DNA of 64,000 nt from Trichomonas vaginalis G3 (GCF_026262505.1 NC_067204.1:1583797-1647796), one strand, 5' to 3'; counted from the first letter of the stretch, positions 1-9,901 are shown. The notes: a model not told the origin generated them from the letters alone. Program-made: numbers and translations.

Positions 1-484
1 GCCATAAAGCTAAATAGGTTCGGGTCAGTATTTCCATCCTTGAACTTTCCAATAGCTTCTTTATATCTGTCACTAAAGTCAACAGTATCTGGGAAACCAC
101 ACTCTTCTTTAAGCATTTTTAAGAATTCTTGGTTTCCTTGTTCTCTACTTCTTTTATGTCCTTGCTCTGTTTGTGGTTGTTGTTGTGCAGGGTTTTGAAC
201 TGTTGGTTGCTGTGCTGGTTGTTGTGTTGGTTGTTGTGTTGGTTGTTGTGCAGGGTTTTGAACTGTTGGTTGTTGTGCATGCCTGTGTCTGTGTCCATGT
301 GACGATGTAAATGTTTTAGGTAGTCCTGGTGCAGGTGCTTCTCTTGGAGGGTTTGGTGGTATATAAGTTCCACCAGCTGGCACATATGTTCCATCTGCAG
401 CGTAATGTCCTACCTGACTTTTCGTTTTTAAGAAAGCATTTACTAGGTCTGTTTTGGTCTGTTGTAACTCTTTTTCTTGACTTT
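1..484 (-). CDS. Pro/Gln-rich open segment, runs off the left edge
   Basis: An open minus-strand segment that continues beyond position 1. Its translation begins with a charged stretch (KSQEKELQQTKTD), then AADGTYVPAGGTYIPP, then a low-complexity tract built from AQQPTVQNPAQQ-type repeats, and ends at the window edge in a normal-looking globular stretch (FLKMLKEECGFPDTVDF). The repeat shows in the DNA as iterated gttggttgttgtg. It lies directly downstream of the 349-residue protein gene on the same strand and shares its AADGT motif, so the two are probably functionally linked. No start codon can be assigned with confidence and no known domain is recognised. It is treated as part of the possible Polinton fragment. 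Confidence 0.4.
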
Positions 485-1534
485 TCACAACAGTTGCTCT
501 AACGGCGTCATAGCACTTTGAACTGCCTGTCTCGTTGCTGCATCTGTTATTTTCGTCATATTTTGTGCTACTTCTTTTAACTCTTTGTCGAAACCTTCAG
601 ACTTCAGTTTCTTTCCAGATGAGAAGTCGTTCACTTGTTTCACCTTACTATGAAGAGCTTCGAAGGCGTTCTTAAAGTCAGCATTCGTTAAAGCTTCATT
701 TGAACTGTCTTCATCCGCTTGTATTTTTGTCCTTATTGACCCTATAAGCTGGGCTGCTTTAGCGTTGGCTTGGGCATCTAACCAGTCATTGTTAGCTTTT
801 ATATATTCCGCGCTTTTCATTGCCTTTTGCATGGCTGCGTCGTTATTTTTACTTTCTTGTGCTAAGTTTTCATACTGTACGGTTTGGTTTTGCAACTGTA
901 AAAGTTTTTCTGCCTTTACATTTGCTTCAACTTCTTTTTTATACTCATCGCTATCCATATATGTCTTCAGGGCTTTTTGTTTTATCTCTTCATCTTTCAG
1001 TACTTTATATCGAGTAGTATGGTTTTTCAAATTTATGACATCTTGTTCCATTTTTGCTACTTCTGCTGCTTTTTCTGACACTTTTTTCGCATATTCCTCT
1101 GTACTTAGTTCTTTCAGTTGTTCTTCTTTCTTCTTTTTCTCTACGTTTAACTCATTGAGTTTCTTTGTGTGTCTGTCATATTCTAGTTTCTTTTCGTTTT
1201 CACTTATTTGCTTCTGTATGTCTATGTTTGACTTTTTGACATCTGTTATTTGATTTTTGAGTGAACTCAAATTCATTTGACTTTGAGGGTTATATGCTGT
1301 TCCGTCTGCAGCTCCACCATAGCCTGCCATTTTCGCTAAAAGTGCCGCTCTTAAACCTCCACTCTGTGCACCAATAACTCGGTTTAAAAGCATAGGGTTG
1401 CTTGACATTTGTTGCAACATAGTGGGGTCATTCATAATTTGTTGTTGCAACTGTTGTTGTGGTGTCAGTTTTACTATTGGATGTTTCAATGCTCTCTTCC
1501 TCTTATGTATATTCTTACGTAGCTTACGTGGCAT
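485..1534 (-). CDS. 349-residue basic, coiled-coil protein
   Basis: Function unknown. Residues 1-20 are strongly basic (MPRKLRKNIHKRKRALKHPI), residues 25-32 are Gln-rich, and about 90-260 form a long, highly charged alpha-helical region with coiled-coil character (many Lys/Glu heptad-like stretches such as KKKKEEQLKEL). Between them, near residues 69-74, MAGYGG fits the (M/I/L)xGx-G pattern cut by adenovirus-type proteases, which Polintons are known to encode; this is suggestive only. The start is the ATG at 1534, which gives the basic N-terminus and lies at the edge of the MYB-motif-rich promoter region. It is divergent from the 1971-2885 gene. A structural or virion-associated role is inference; a host coiled-coil protein is the alternative. 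Confidence 0.6.
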   Translation of the reverse strand: MPRKLRKNIHKRKRALKHPIVKLTPQQQLQQQIMNDPTMLQQMSSNPMLLNRVIGAQSGGLRAALLAKMAGYGGAADGTAYNPQSQMNLSSLKNQITDVKKSNIDIQKQISENEKKLEYDRHTKKLNELNVEKKKKEEQLKELSTEEYAKKVSEKAAEVAKMEQDVINLKNHTTRYKVLKDEEIKQKALKTYMDSDEYKKEVEANVKAEKLLQLQNQTVQYENLAQESKNNDAAMQKAMKSAEYIKANNDWLDAQANAKAAQLIGSIRTKIQADEDSSNEALTNADFKNAFEALHSKVKQVNDFSSGKKLKSEGFDKELKEVAQNMTKITDAATRQAVQSAMTPLEQLL

Positions 1535-1659
1535 TTTAAGTGAAGTTAAAAAGCGGCTTTTGACAGATGTTTATATGACACTTCTTGTTCAGCACAAAAA
1601 ACTACTCGGTCAAAGTGTTGTCAGTTTTGTAAAATAACCGTCCTATCTCATTCTATAAG

Positions 1660-1970
1660 GGGAAAAGGCTTCTCAAAGTATACTTCCTTGGAACGCCTGT
1701 AACTTTTCCTGTAGCGACGATAGACCCTTACTTGTCCGAACAAAGTTATACTATTTTGAGTGCTCTACAAAAAAGTCAACGGCTACGACTCTCAAAAACC
1801 GTTGTGTAAAAAGTTTTACCGTTGGACAAAAAAGTATGTATAGAAAACAAAAAACGTTTATAGTTCATTCAATATTTGAGATGGAACGGTTTTCCAACGG
1901 TAACTATTAAATAAAATAAAATTATAGAAGGGGTTACCGTTGACGAAAACGGTTTATTTTAAACTTTTCT
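1660..1970. promoter_or_regulatory. Divergent promoter region with repeated MYB-like sites
   Basis: The 436 bp between the two divergent genes hold four exact ACCGTTG/CAACGGT sites: 1798-1804, 1818-1824, 1895-1901 (reverse) and 1936-1942. Near matches are at 1778-1784 (CAACGGC) and around 1885 and 1949 (AACGGTTT). CAACGG is the classic MYB recognition core (YAACGG), and trichomonads have an expanded MYB family that includes known transcription regulators. No clear trichomonad TCAYTWT initiator lies next to either start codon, so a promoter different from the ordinary host core promoter is plausible. The regulatory role is inferred from motif density only. Confidence 0.45.
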
Positions 1971-2885
1971 ATGAGTAGTCCGAAAAAAACAGTTTATTTT
2001 TGTCTAATGGAAGCCAACATTAACAATTCTCAACCGCTAACCAAAGCCAAAGCCCCACAACCTCCAAGAACTGGCACAGCTGTTAGAATAACCGCCAAAA
2101 AGTCTAACAGCGAATTAAGAGAAATTCTTCAACAAATTTGCTCTAAATATCTCAAAGACGCCGAAGAAAACACACAACCAGACGCTATATACAATACTCA
2201 GTTCTGTGAAGTTCTGAACAAAGCAATTGCTAGTTCAATTGAACTTACTAAGACAATTCCAAGTCCAATTGAGCTTAGCGATGTCTTAGTTCAGTATTTT
2301 CCAACATTTACTAAGCTTATAATGTTGAGAACTTTATACCAAGTTCGTCAAAATCTTCCTCGTAACATCCAACGGTCATTCGACAAGACAATTGCCGAAT
2401 TCCAAGTCTTTAGTTACGGATATGACCAAGATGAATACATTGACGAGTTCGGAGACAACTGTACAAAATGGTTTGACTGCTATACGACTACACAATTTGA
2501 ATTCGACTTTCTCGAATTCAACGCAGCAACCATTTATATCATTGCTCTTTACCTTTCCGAACAACAACAAGACCTCGCAGATGGAGATGTTGTTACTGTC
2601 GTCATGGAAACTCCTGAACAATTCGGAAAAAAGAAGTCTCTAATTGCCAAATTTGTTCCAGGACATCAGCTTTTCCAACGCACAGAAGTCTTCTGTATTC
2701 CTGGAACTAAGTTCTTTGTCAAGAGCGAACTCAAACAAAGATATAATGTGTCATTCAATTACACATTATATAATGTTTTCGACCCAGAAGAAGACTTCTT
2801 CCCAGAAGCAATGGAAGAGGAAGAAGAAGAGAAACACGAAGAAGAGAAACACGAAGAGTCCTCCGAATTCACACCAGAAGACTAA
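1971..2885 (+). CDS. 304-residue acidic-tailed protein, function unknown
   Basis: Not recognised with confidence. The ATG at 1971 opens the frame; a second in-frame ATG at 2007 (MEANINNSQPL) is a credible alternative start because the first 12 residues look unconstrained. Residues about 45-270 look globular with mixed helix and strand. Near residues 235-260 the stretch EVFCIPGTKFFVKSE faintly recalls the PGTxF strand of the ADP-ribosyltransferase fold, too weak to name a function. The C-terminus (about 280-304) is a Glu-rich acidic tail containing two EEKHE repeats. TAAA at 2898-2901, just after the stop, fits the trichomonad polyadenylation signal. Divergent from the 349-residue gene and probably sharing its regulatory region. 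Confidence 0.6.
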   Translation: MSSPKKTVYFCLMEANINNSQPLTKAKAPQPPRTGTAVRITAKKSNSELREILQQICSKYLKDAEENTQPDAIYNTQFCEVLNKAIASSIELTKTIPSPIELSDVLVQYFPTFTKLIMLRTLYQVRQNLPRNIQRSFDKTIAEFQVFSYGYDQDEYIDEFGDNCTKWFDCYTTTQFEFDFLEFNAATIYIIALYLSEQQQDLADGDVVTVVMETPEQFGKKKSLIAKFVPGHQLFQRTEVFCIPGTKFFVKSELKQRYNVSFNYTLYNVFDPEEDFFPEAMEEEEEEKHEEEKHEESSEFTPED

Positions 2886-2927
2886 CAATTTTCCGAATAA
2901 AAACCTCATTTTATACTAAACATCTTC

Positions 2928-2964
2928 GGGGCTAGAAGGGGCGCAGCCCCTGGAAGCCCCACTA

Positions 2965-2996
<32 letters not shown>
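2928..2996. terminator. GC-rich hairpin followed by a 30-T run
   Basis: 2928-2960 is a strong quasi-palindrome: two GGGGC blocks face two GCCCC blocks around a GCA loop. It is followed by ACTACC and 30 T residues (2967-2996). It lies 43 bp past the stop of the 304-residue gene. It could be a 3'-end or termination structure, or the terminal zone of the element occupying 1-2966. The T-run also marks an abrupt junction to array sequence, so a mis-join there is possible. Confidence 0.35.
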
Positions 2997-3004
<8 letters not shown>

Positions 3005-4024
3005 ATCAAATTCAATGATCTTAAAAGCGAAGGATAAACCTCAAAATTTACGAATATAATGAGTGGGAATATAATGCTTATCTATCATAAAACCATATGA
3101 AATATCAATTTTTGCTTTACGCCTAATTTTTGACGACAATTAGCAAAAAATGTTAAATGTTAACACTCAGTCCATTTGAATATGAAAAATAAAATTGACT
3201 TTGATTAAATGTTTTTATTTATCATGCAATTCTTCTTGCGACAAAGATTTGAATAAAATTTCAAAAAATAAGATAGCTGAAAAAAATAATATACGGTAGT
3301 GTTTACTAATAGATGAATAGTATATAAATTCTATTAAAATGGATTTCATCCAAAAAAATATATAAAATTTGATCATAAATAAAATCGTTTTAAATTACTT
3401 CTTCATTTAAATTATAACAATTATTTTTGGTTTTATATTTTTTTGGATCAAATCCATTTTAATAGAATTTATATACTATTCATCTATTAGTAAACACTAC
3501 CGTATATTTATTTTTTCAGCTATCTTATTTTTTGAAATTTATTCAAAATCTTTGGTCGCAAGAAGAATTGCATGATAAATAAAAACATTTAATCAAAGTC
3601 AATTTTATTTTTCATATTCAAATGGACTGAGTGTTAACATTTAACATTTTTTGCTAATTGTCGTCAAAAATTAGGCGTAAAGCAAAAATTGATATTTCAT
3701 ATGGTTTTATTGATAGATAAGCATTATATTCCCACTCATTATTTTCGTAAATTTTGAGGTTTATCCTTCGTTTTAAAGATCATTGAATTTGATTTTTATA
3801 TAAAATAGTTATATATTAGAAAAATAATATGAGTTTATGTGATATTATTTTTCAGAAGATTTTGTGTTCTTCTTCAAAATTTTATTTTTTTTATTAAAAA
3901 AGAATCTTTACAAAATATACATTTACTTTAATTAATATTTTAAAAACGTGCTCTATCAAAAGTTCCAAAAATTCAATATTTTAGCTTTTCTGAGGTGTCA
4001 CTTTTGATGAATTTCTTGTTACAA
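2997..4024 (-). mobile_element. Element B, partial copy (inverted)
   Basis: Contains both arms of the B foldback (mirror centre near 3410) and the end next to the gene, where the TIR sequence CAAAAGTGACA appears in reverse at about 3996-4006. The other end is replaced by the T-run. Insertion site in the gene is the same as in the complete copies. Confidence 0.75.
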
Positions 4025-6829
4025 CACTATCATCATCAGAATAATTATGATCATCTGATTTTTGTTTCAACTGGTTCTGATGAATTTATTTCATGATACG
4101 AATTATCAAAAATGATAAGAGATCTATGAGTTTGAATTATTTCCTTTGATTAAATATGATGTATTATATTTGTCGCCAGCATGATAAAAAAATAAGTAAT
4201 CGTGTTTAGAATTAGTTATTGTTAGAAAAGGTTTTTTCAACAATAATATTAGCTCTATTTATTTTTCCATAGACATCATAAATATCACCATCTTCGAAAA
4301 TGAACTGTTCCATTTTGTGAAAGCAGTAAAACACATGTATGAGCTGTGTCCTGAGAAGTGAATTTGTAATTAGACCTTACATTTGTGATAATCGAAGTGC
4401 AATCATAATAATTCAAATTAAAAACAACAAAATTACATGGAATAGGTTCGTCACTGGAGGATTCTAATGTAATTGTACCTGTGTGAGCGAAATAAATTGC
4501 TGAATATTGTGTATTTCCAAGAATTTCTAAAGATACTTCTGAAGTTCTTGCTTCTCCGAAATGTTGCGATAATCAGTAAATACTACGTATTGTTCCTTAT
4601 AAAATTAAGTTTTGTTTGATTTCTGCCAATTAATAACTTTTGAATTCCGAATATTTTGTATTTTGGCTGGGATCCAAAAGAAATTGATTGGTTGCAAAGA
4701 TATTCGAGCTTGTCCTTATCATAAGCACTGTATGTATCATAAGAAAAACTTTGTGAAATTTTGATTGTTGCAACTGTATTCGGAGATTTACTTCTGAACA
4801 AAATGTATAATGTCGTGAGAAATAAAGGAAACAATAAGAATTACCGAAAAAGTGACAAAACATCAAAAACAGGGAGGGGGTCTCCAATTTTTATTACTTA
4901 TATTATTTTACAATATTTATATAAATACTCTTTTATATATTTTACTATAAAATTATACCTCAAATTCAAATATTTATAATATTATTTACATAATTATCTC
5001 AAAATTATATTTTTATATATTATTTTTCATATGTATAAATCATATAATCTATATCTATGCAAATCTCATCTAAAATTTTTTGAAGCAAACCGCTACCATT
5101 TTATAATGGTCCATCTTAAATTCATCATAAATTCTGGTACATGTTAGTACCAGAGTCTTCAAATCTCAAACACTCTGGTACCAACATGTACCAGACGCGA
5201 GTTTCCAATGCCCTCGTACGATTTTCTATTAAGATCTTCTTGAATGAGAAGGTCTTCATAGAAACTCGTACGAGGGCTTCTCTTTAAATACTCTGGTACC
5301 TGCTGGTATCGGAGTCGACTTTACAGCCCTTTCCCCAATTTTGAAGCTGGGGAAAGTTTTCAAGCAATGAAAGGGAAGCTCTCGCTATGAGGTGAAAATC
5401 TAGAATTTTTACCTCATAGCGAGTAATCCTTTGTTAATTGCTTGAAAACTTTCTTCAAATTATCAAAATTTCGAGGAAAGTTTCCTTGCTTCAAAGTAGA
5501 GATGGAGCCCTTTGAGCCACTGCATATAGGTCAGTGACTCAAAATACTCCATCTCTACTAGAAATCGCCAAAATTTGGGTCGCAATCTTTGAAATGCGAC
5601 GCAAGTTTGGGCAATTTCGCGAGGGACTTGCTCCATTTGGTGCATAGATTCACACTCTATGCACCAGATGGAACAATTCTTTCGCTGACAGCGGGAAACT
5701 TTGTCTGAATAGTTTAACATTCAGACAAAGTTTCCCGCTGTCAGAGAGGGAATGGAAGGGTAAGAGGTATATATTCATAATGTATACCTCTTACTCTTCC
5801 ATTCCCTCAAGAAAGTTCAAAAACTTGGGTGCAATCAGTTCTGATTGCACCCAAGTTTTTGAACTTTATATAGGGAATTGTTGGCTATGTTGTACTGATC
5901 ATGAATCAGTACATCATAGCCAACAATTCCTTCGCAAACAGTGGGAAACTTTGTCTGAATAGTTTAACATTCAGACAAAGTTTCCCGCTGTCAGGGAGGG
6001 AATTAGAGGGTGGGAGATATATAGATAGACTATAAATCTCTCACCCTTTAATTCCCTCAAGAAAGTTCAAAAACTTGGGTGCAATCAGAACTGATTGCAC
6101 CAAAGTTTTTGAATTTTGTATAAGGAATTGTTGGCTATGATGTGGATAGCCGCTGCCAGACCAAATGAATTAACCGTTGTGAATAACGTTCTGAATCTTT
6201 ATTTAAAAAGATAAAATATCACGATTTTGGCTGCGTTAAAAAATCAAAGAATTTGTGTTTTGTCAAAAATCTTTTAGAAGAAGTTGCACCCAATTACTTT
6301 TATCGTATTAAAAACGATTTACTTCAAACAGGTTTTATTCCTTCAATTAGAATTCGCGAGCCTCGATTGACAGATTATAAAACAAAATTGAAAAGAGAAG
6401 TTCAATCACGTTTATACCAAGTATTAAATTTTGTTCAGAATCAAGAAGCCAATTTGAATCCATTAAGATTTTTATTGGAAAATGCTGAAGAAAAACTTTC
6501 TCAAATAAATGAGAAGATACAAAATTCAATTACATATTTAAGATCGTTTGAAATTCCAAATGAATTGTTAGATACGTATATTTAGAAATTAATGAATTTT
6601 GTTATAATTCTCCAGATTATATTTTAGAACATTTCGAAGAATTTTTGGAGGATTTCAAAGAAAAGAATAATTTAATAGACTAAAAAATTTATTATTTTTA
6701 TTTATTGTGAATTTTAAATTGTCACTTTTTAACTGTTACTCCCTATTGAAAGTGTCACTTTTTGGGTGTCACTTTTTCGGAAATTCTTATATACTCTAAG
6801 AAAAACTTTGTGAAATTTTGATTGTTGCA
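4025..6829 (-). pseudogene. Surface-gene copy, inverted, split by elements A and B
   Basis: Codes (minus strand) for the middle ectodomain of the 524-residue protein between the A and B insertion sites. The membrane-spanning and tail part is missing beyond element B and the N-terminal part is lost in the gap. Multiple small indels break the frame; given their clustering near a gap these may be sequencing errors. Confidence 0.75.
4828..6796 (-). mobile_element. Element A, inverted copy
   Basis: 1,969 bp, with the same ends and insertion site as the five plus-strand copies. The hairpin chain occupies 5095-6113 and the transposase-like remnant about 6120-6680. The remnant frame is interrupted here but not in the other copies. 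Confidence 0.8.
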
Positions 6830-6854
6830 NNNNNNNNNNNNNNNNNNNNNNNNN
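6830..6854. other. 25-N assembly gap
   Basis: Array orientation flips from minus to plus exactly here. The round gap length suggests a placeholder, not a measured distance. Confidence 0.95.
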
Positions 6855-8107
6855 AAAATTTTCGAAATCTTAAATTTTGAAGTTAGACCCGAAAAAATCG
6901 TATCAGTTCATCCTATATTTATATCTGTTTATGATCCTTTGTTTGTTATATCGAATTAGAGCAAATAGCTTGTGCGGTCCAAAAGGTGTACCTGGCAGAA
7001 ATCGACTTTTTGAGAGAAACTCATATAATTAATTGTATGACTTCTCTCAAAAAGTTGAAGGTAGGTATCGCCTTTTGACTCGCAGTTTATTATCCAAGAA
7101 CCATCAAATTAATTGAAAACATGTTTACTAAGATAATATTGTCTCTTCTTTGGTGGTAATATAGTTTCAACATCAAACAAACTAAATATAAAATTATGTA
7201 TTTTGAGATTTGGACTTTACAAGGAATTCTCAATAGCAAAATGTTGTATTTCTGAAGCATTTAATTTTTACAAATCCATGGTTATTCGCACACGTATTAA
7301 TTTCAATCACTCATAATCCTTTTCTAAATCCAATTTCTCTTTTTTGGATAGTAGCTTAGATGCATAAGGCAATTACGACCTTCTTCATTTTTGTTCTTGA
7401 GGACTGATTCATGAAATATTGACCCATTCTGATACAAAAATTTGGATCCACTTTTATTTTATTTTAAAATTTTAAAAATAATACATTAAAAGGATTATCC
7501 AATAAACTAAATGATTTAGACAATCTGACTGGTGTAAAATATTTCAAAATTCATTCTGAATAGATCCGCTTTCAAATTTAAATCATTGTGAATGTCCTGG
7601 TTTTACTATACAATCACCAATGGTATTAATTAACAGAACAGGAGATTATTTAATTGACATTGGTTCATATGGTCAAGATATTACTTTTTCATTTGCAGAT
7701 AACAAATCATTTTAGTTATTTTTATTCTACAAGATACATATATGAGCGATTACTTGCGTATTAACTATGAATCATGCACAAGCAAAATATGGAAAATCAC
7801 AGAGCCAACTTTTAATTTTAAATCAACAAACACGTTTATAATTATAAAGTAAGATTTTTGTGTAGTTTCTTTTCCAAATTACTGCGATTCCATAGAATTT
7901 CTATCCGAATCGAACGAATCTATGCTTTCAATTATTCAAATTAAAAATATGAAATCAATAAGAATTACTGCTACTGCTCAGTTTACTTACTTAGATCCAA
8001 CAGATGTTAGATTGAACATAAGCACATCTTCGGATGATTACGATTTTAATTATTCTTATTATCAACCAACATTTCAATACAAAGTTATAAATTACACAAC
8101 AGACCAT

Positions 8108-8196
8108 CTTTATTTCTCACCGACATTATACATTTTGTTCAGAAGTAAATCTCCGAATACAGTTGCAACAATCAAAATTTCACAAAGTTTTTCTTA
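8108..8196 (+). repeat. 89-bp duplication flanking element A, left copy
   Basis: Begins CTTTATTTCTCACC and ends GTTTTTCTTA. It is repeated exactly at 10170-10258 on the other side of A. The uninterrupted genes contain it once, so it arose with the insertion. Confidence 0.85.
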
Positions 8197-8309
8197 GAGT
8201 ATATAAGAATTTCCGAAAAAGTGACACCCAAAAAGTGACACTTTCAATAGGGAGTAACAGTTAAAAAGTGACAATTTAAAATTCACAATAAATAAAAATA
8301 ATAAATTTT

Positions 8310-8879
8310 TTAGTCTATTAAATTATTCTTTTCTTTGAAATCCTCCAAAAATTCTTCGAAATGTTCTAAAATATAATCTGGAGAATTATAACAAAATTCA
8401 TTAATTTCTAACATATACGTATCTAACAATTCATTTGGAATTTCAAACGATCTTAAATATGTAATTGAATTTTGTATCTTCTCATTTATTTGAGAAAGTT
8501 TTTCTTCAGCATTTTCCAATAAAAATCTTAATGGATTCAAATTGGCTTCTTGATTCTGAACAAAATTTAATACTTGGTATAAACGTGATTGAACTTCTCT
8601 TTTCAATTTTGTTTTATAATCTGTCAATCGAGGCTCGCGAATTCTAATTGAAGGAATAAAACCTGTTTGAAGTAAATCGTTTTTAATACGATAAAAGTAA
8701 TTGGGTGCAACTTCTTCTAAAAGATTTTTGACAAAAACATCAATTCTTTGATTTTTAACGCAGCCAAAATCGTGATATTTTATCTTTTTAAATAAAGATT
8801 CAGAAACGTTATTCACAACGGTTAATTCATTTGGTCTGGCAGCGGCTATCCACATCATAGCCAACAATTCCTTATACAA
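8310..8879 (-). pseudogene. Transposase-like C-terminal remnant, 189 codons (element A)
   Basis: Uninterrupted frame in five of six A copies. Residues 10-32 (WIAAARPNELTVVNNVSES) resemble the segment of DDE transposases that follows the catalytic core, where an asparagine pair and E-S precede a Lys-rich helix. Residues about 60-180 are alpha-helical and charged, ending EKNNLID. No DDE catalytic residues are present because the sequence upstream is replaced by the hairpin chain. The first codons (MYKELLAMM) lie in a half-copy of the hairpin-4 arm. The frame is therefore a truncated relic, although it is kept open. Alternative: an accessory element protein translated from that start. Confidence 0.55.
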
Positions 8880-8881
8880 AA

Positions 8882-9901
8882 TTCAAAAACTTTGGTGCAA
8901 TCAGTTCTGATTGCACCCAAGTTTTTGAACTTTCTTGAGGGAATTAAAGGGTGAGAGATTTATAGTCTATCTATATATCTCCCACCCTCTAATTCCCTCC
9001 CTGACAGCGGGAAACTTTGTCTGAATGTTAAACTATTCAGACAAAGTTTCCCACTGTTTGCGAAGGAATTGTTGGCTATGATGTACTGATTCATGATCAG
9101 TACAACATAGCCAACAATTCCCTATATAAAGTTCAAAAACTTGGGTGCAATCAGAACTGATTGCACCCAAGTTTTTGAACTTTCTTGAGGGAATGGAAGA
9201 GTAAGAGGTATACATTATGAATATATACCTCTTACCCTTCCATTCCCTCTCTGACAGCGGGAAACTTTGTCTGAATGTTAAACTATTCAGACAAAGTTTC
9301 CCGCTGTCAGCGAAAGAATTGTTCCATCTGGTGCATAGAGTGTGAATCTATGCACCAAATGGAGCAAGTCCCTCGCGAAATTGCCCAAACTTGCGTCGCA
9401 TTTCAAAGATTGCGACCCAAATTTTGGCGATTTCTAGTAGAGATGGAGTATTTTGAGTCACTGACCTATATGCAGTGGCTCAAAGGGCTCCATCTCTACT
9501 TTGAAGCAAGGAAACTTTCCTCGAAATTTTGATAATTTGAAGAAAGTTTTCAAGCAATTAACAAAGGATTACTCGCTATGAGGTAAAAATTCTAGATTTT
9601 CACCTCATAGCGAGAGCTTCCCTTTCATTGCTTGAAAACTTTCCCCAGCTTCAAAATTGGGGAAAGGGCTGTAAAGTCGACTCCGATACCAGCAGGTACC
9701 AGAGTATTTAAAAGAGAAGCCCTCGTACGAGTTTCTATGAAGACCTTCTCATTCAAGAAGATCTTAATAGAAAATCGTACGAGGGCATTGGAAACTCGCG
9801 TCTGGTACATGTTGGTACCAGAGTGTTTGAGATTTGAAGACTCTGGTACTAACATGTACCAGAATTTATGATGAATTTAAGATGGACCATTATAAAATGG
9901 T
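8882..9901. repeat. Chain of 17 consecutive hairpins in element A
   Basis: Inverted repeats follow each other with almost no unpaired spacer: 8882-8929, 8937-8999, 9005-9056, 9065-9121, 9128-9183, 9187-9249, 9252-9309, 9319-9367, 9377-9434, 9436-9500, 9510-9551, 9551-9634, 9639-9666, 9680-9705, 9719-9786, 9802-9862 and 9886-9901. Hairpins 1-3 are repeated as 5-7 with a period of about 247 bp. Related pairs vary in a correlated way: 2 and 6 share the outer GAGGGAAT/ATTCCCTC but differ inside at positions changed on both arms, and 4 and 8 share the outer GAATTGTT context but have different stems. The stretch is clearly GC-richer than its surroundings. Short frames inside it are shadows of palindromy. 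Confidence 0.9.

Larger units (their letters stand above)
1..2966. mobile_element. Possible Maverick/Polinton-type fragment (fossil)
   Basis: Seen: three closely spaced open segments in divergent arrangement, richer in GC than the rest of the window, with a shared promoter region and a GC-rich hairpin plus T-run at the right edge. None resembles the surface-gene array next door. Known: trichomonad genomes hold very many Mavericks whose accessory genes are short, intronless and mostly unrecognisable. Inferred: this is one end of such an element, running off the left edge. No integrase, protein-primed polymerase, packaging ATPase, protease or capsid gene is in view, so the assignment rests on style and context. 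State (whole or broken) and age cannot be judged from this portion. Alternative: ordinary host genes of unknown function. Confidence 0.35.
2997..6829 (-). repeat. Inverted partial unit of the surface-gene array
   Basis: This block is the reverse complement of the kind of sequence seen at about 13255-17100: partial element B (2997-4024), the 3' part of the gene (4025-4827), element A (4828-6796) and the start of the other 89-bp duplication copy (6797-6829), which is cut by the N gap. It contains many one-base differences from the other copies, consistent with unpolished assembly near a gap. Confidence 0.85.

Noticed and set aside
119-394. 91-codon His/Gln/Asn-rich frame
   Set aside because: Out-of-frame reading of the Pro/Gln-rich repeat tract; the alternative frame has a normal composition to the window edge.
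765-1253. 162-codon plus-strand frame
   Set aside because: Antisense shadow of the 349-residue coiled-coil gene; its Phe/Ser richness is the complement of Lys/Glu codons.
8465-8647. 60-codon plus-strand frame in element A
   Set aside because: Antisense of the transposase-like remnant.
9033-9871. Several short frames (60-85 codons) on both strands within the hairpin chain
   Set aside because: They arise because palindromic GC-rich DNA is open on both strands; they overlap each other and lack initiators.
8882-9901. CRISPR-like array
   Set aside because: There is no constant repeat separating unique spacers; the units are adjacent palindromes of different sequence in a eukaryotic genome.
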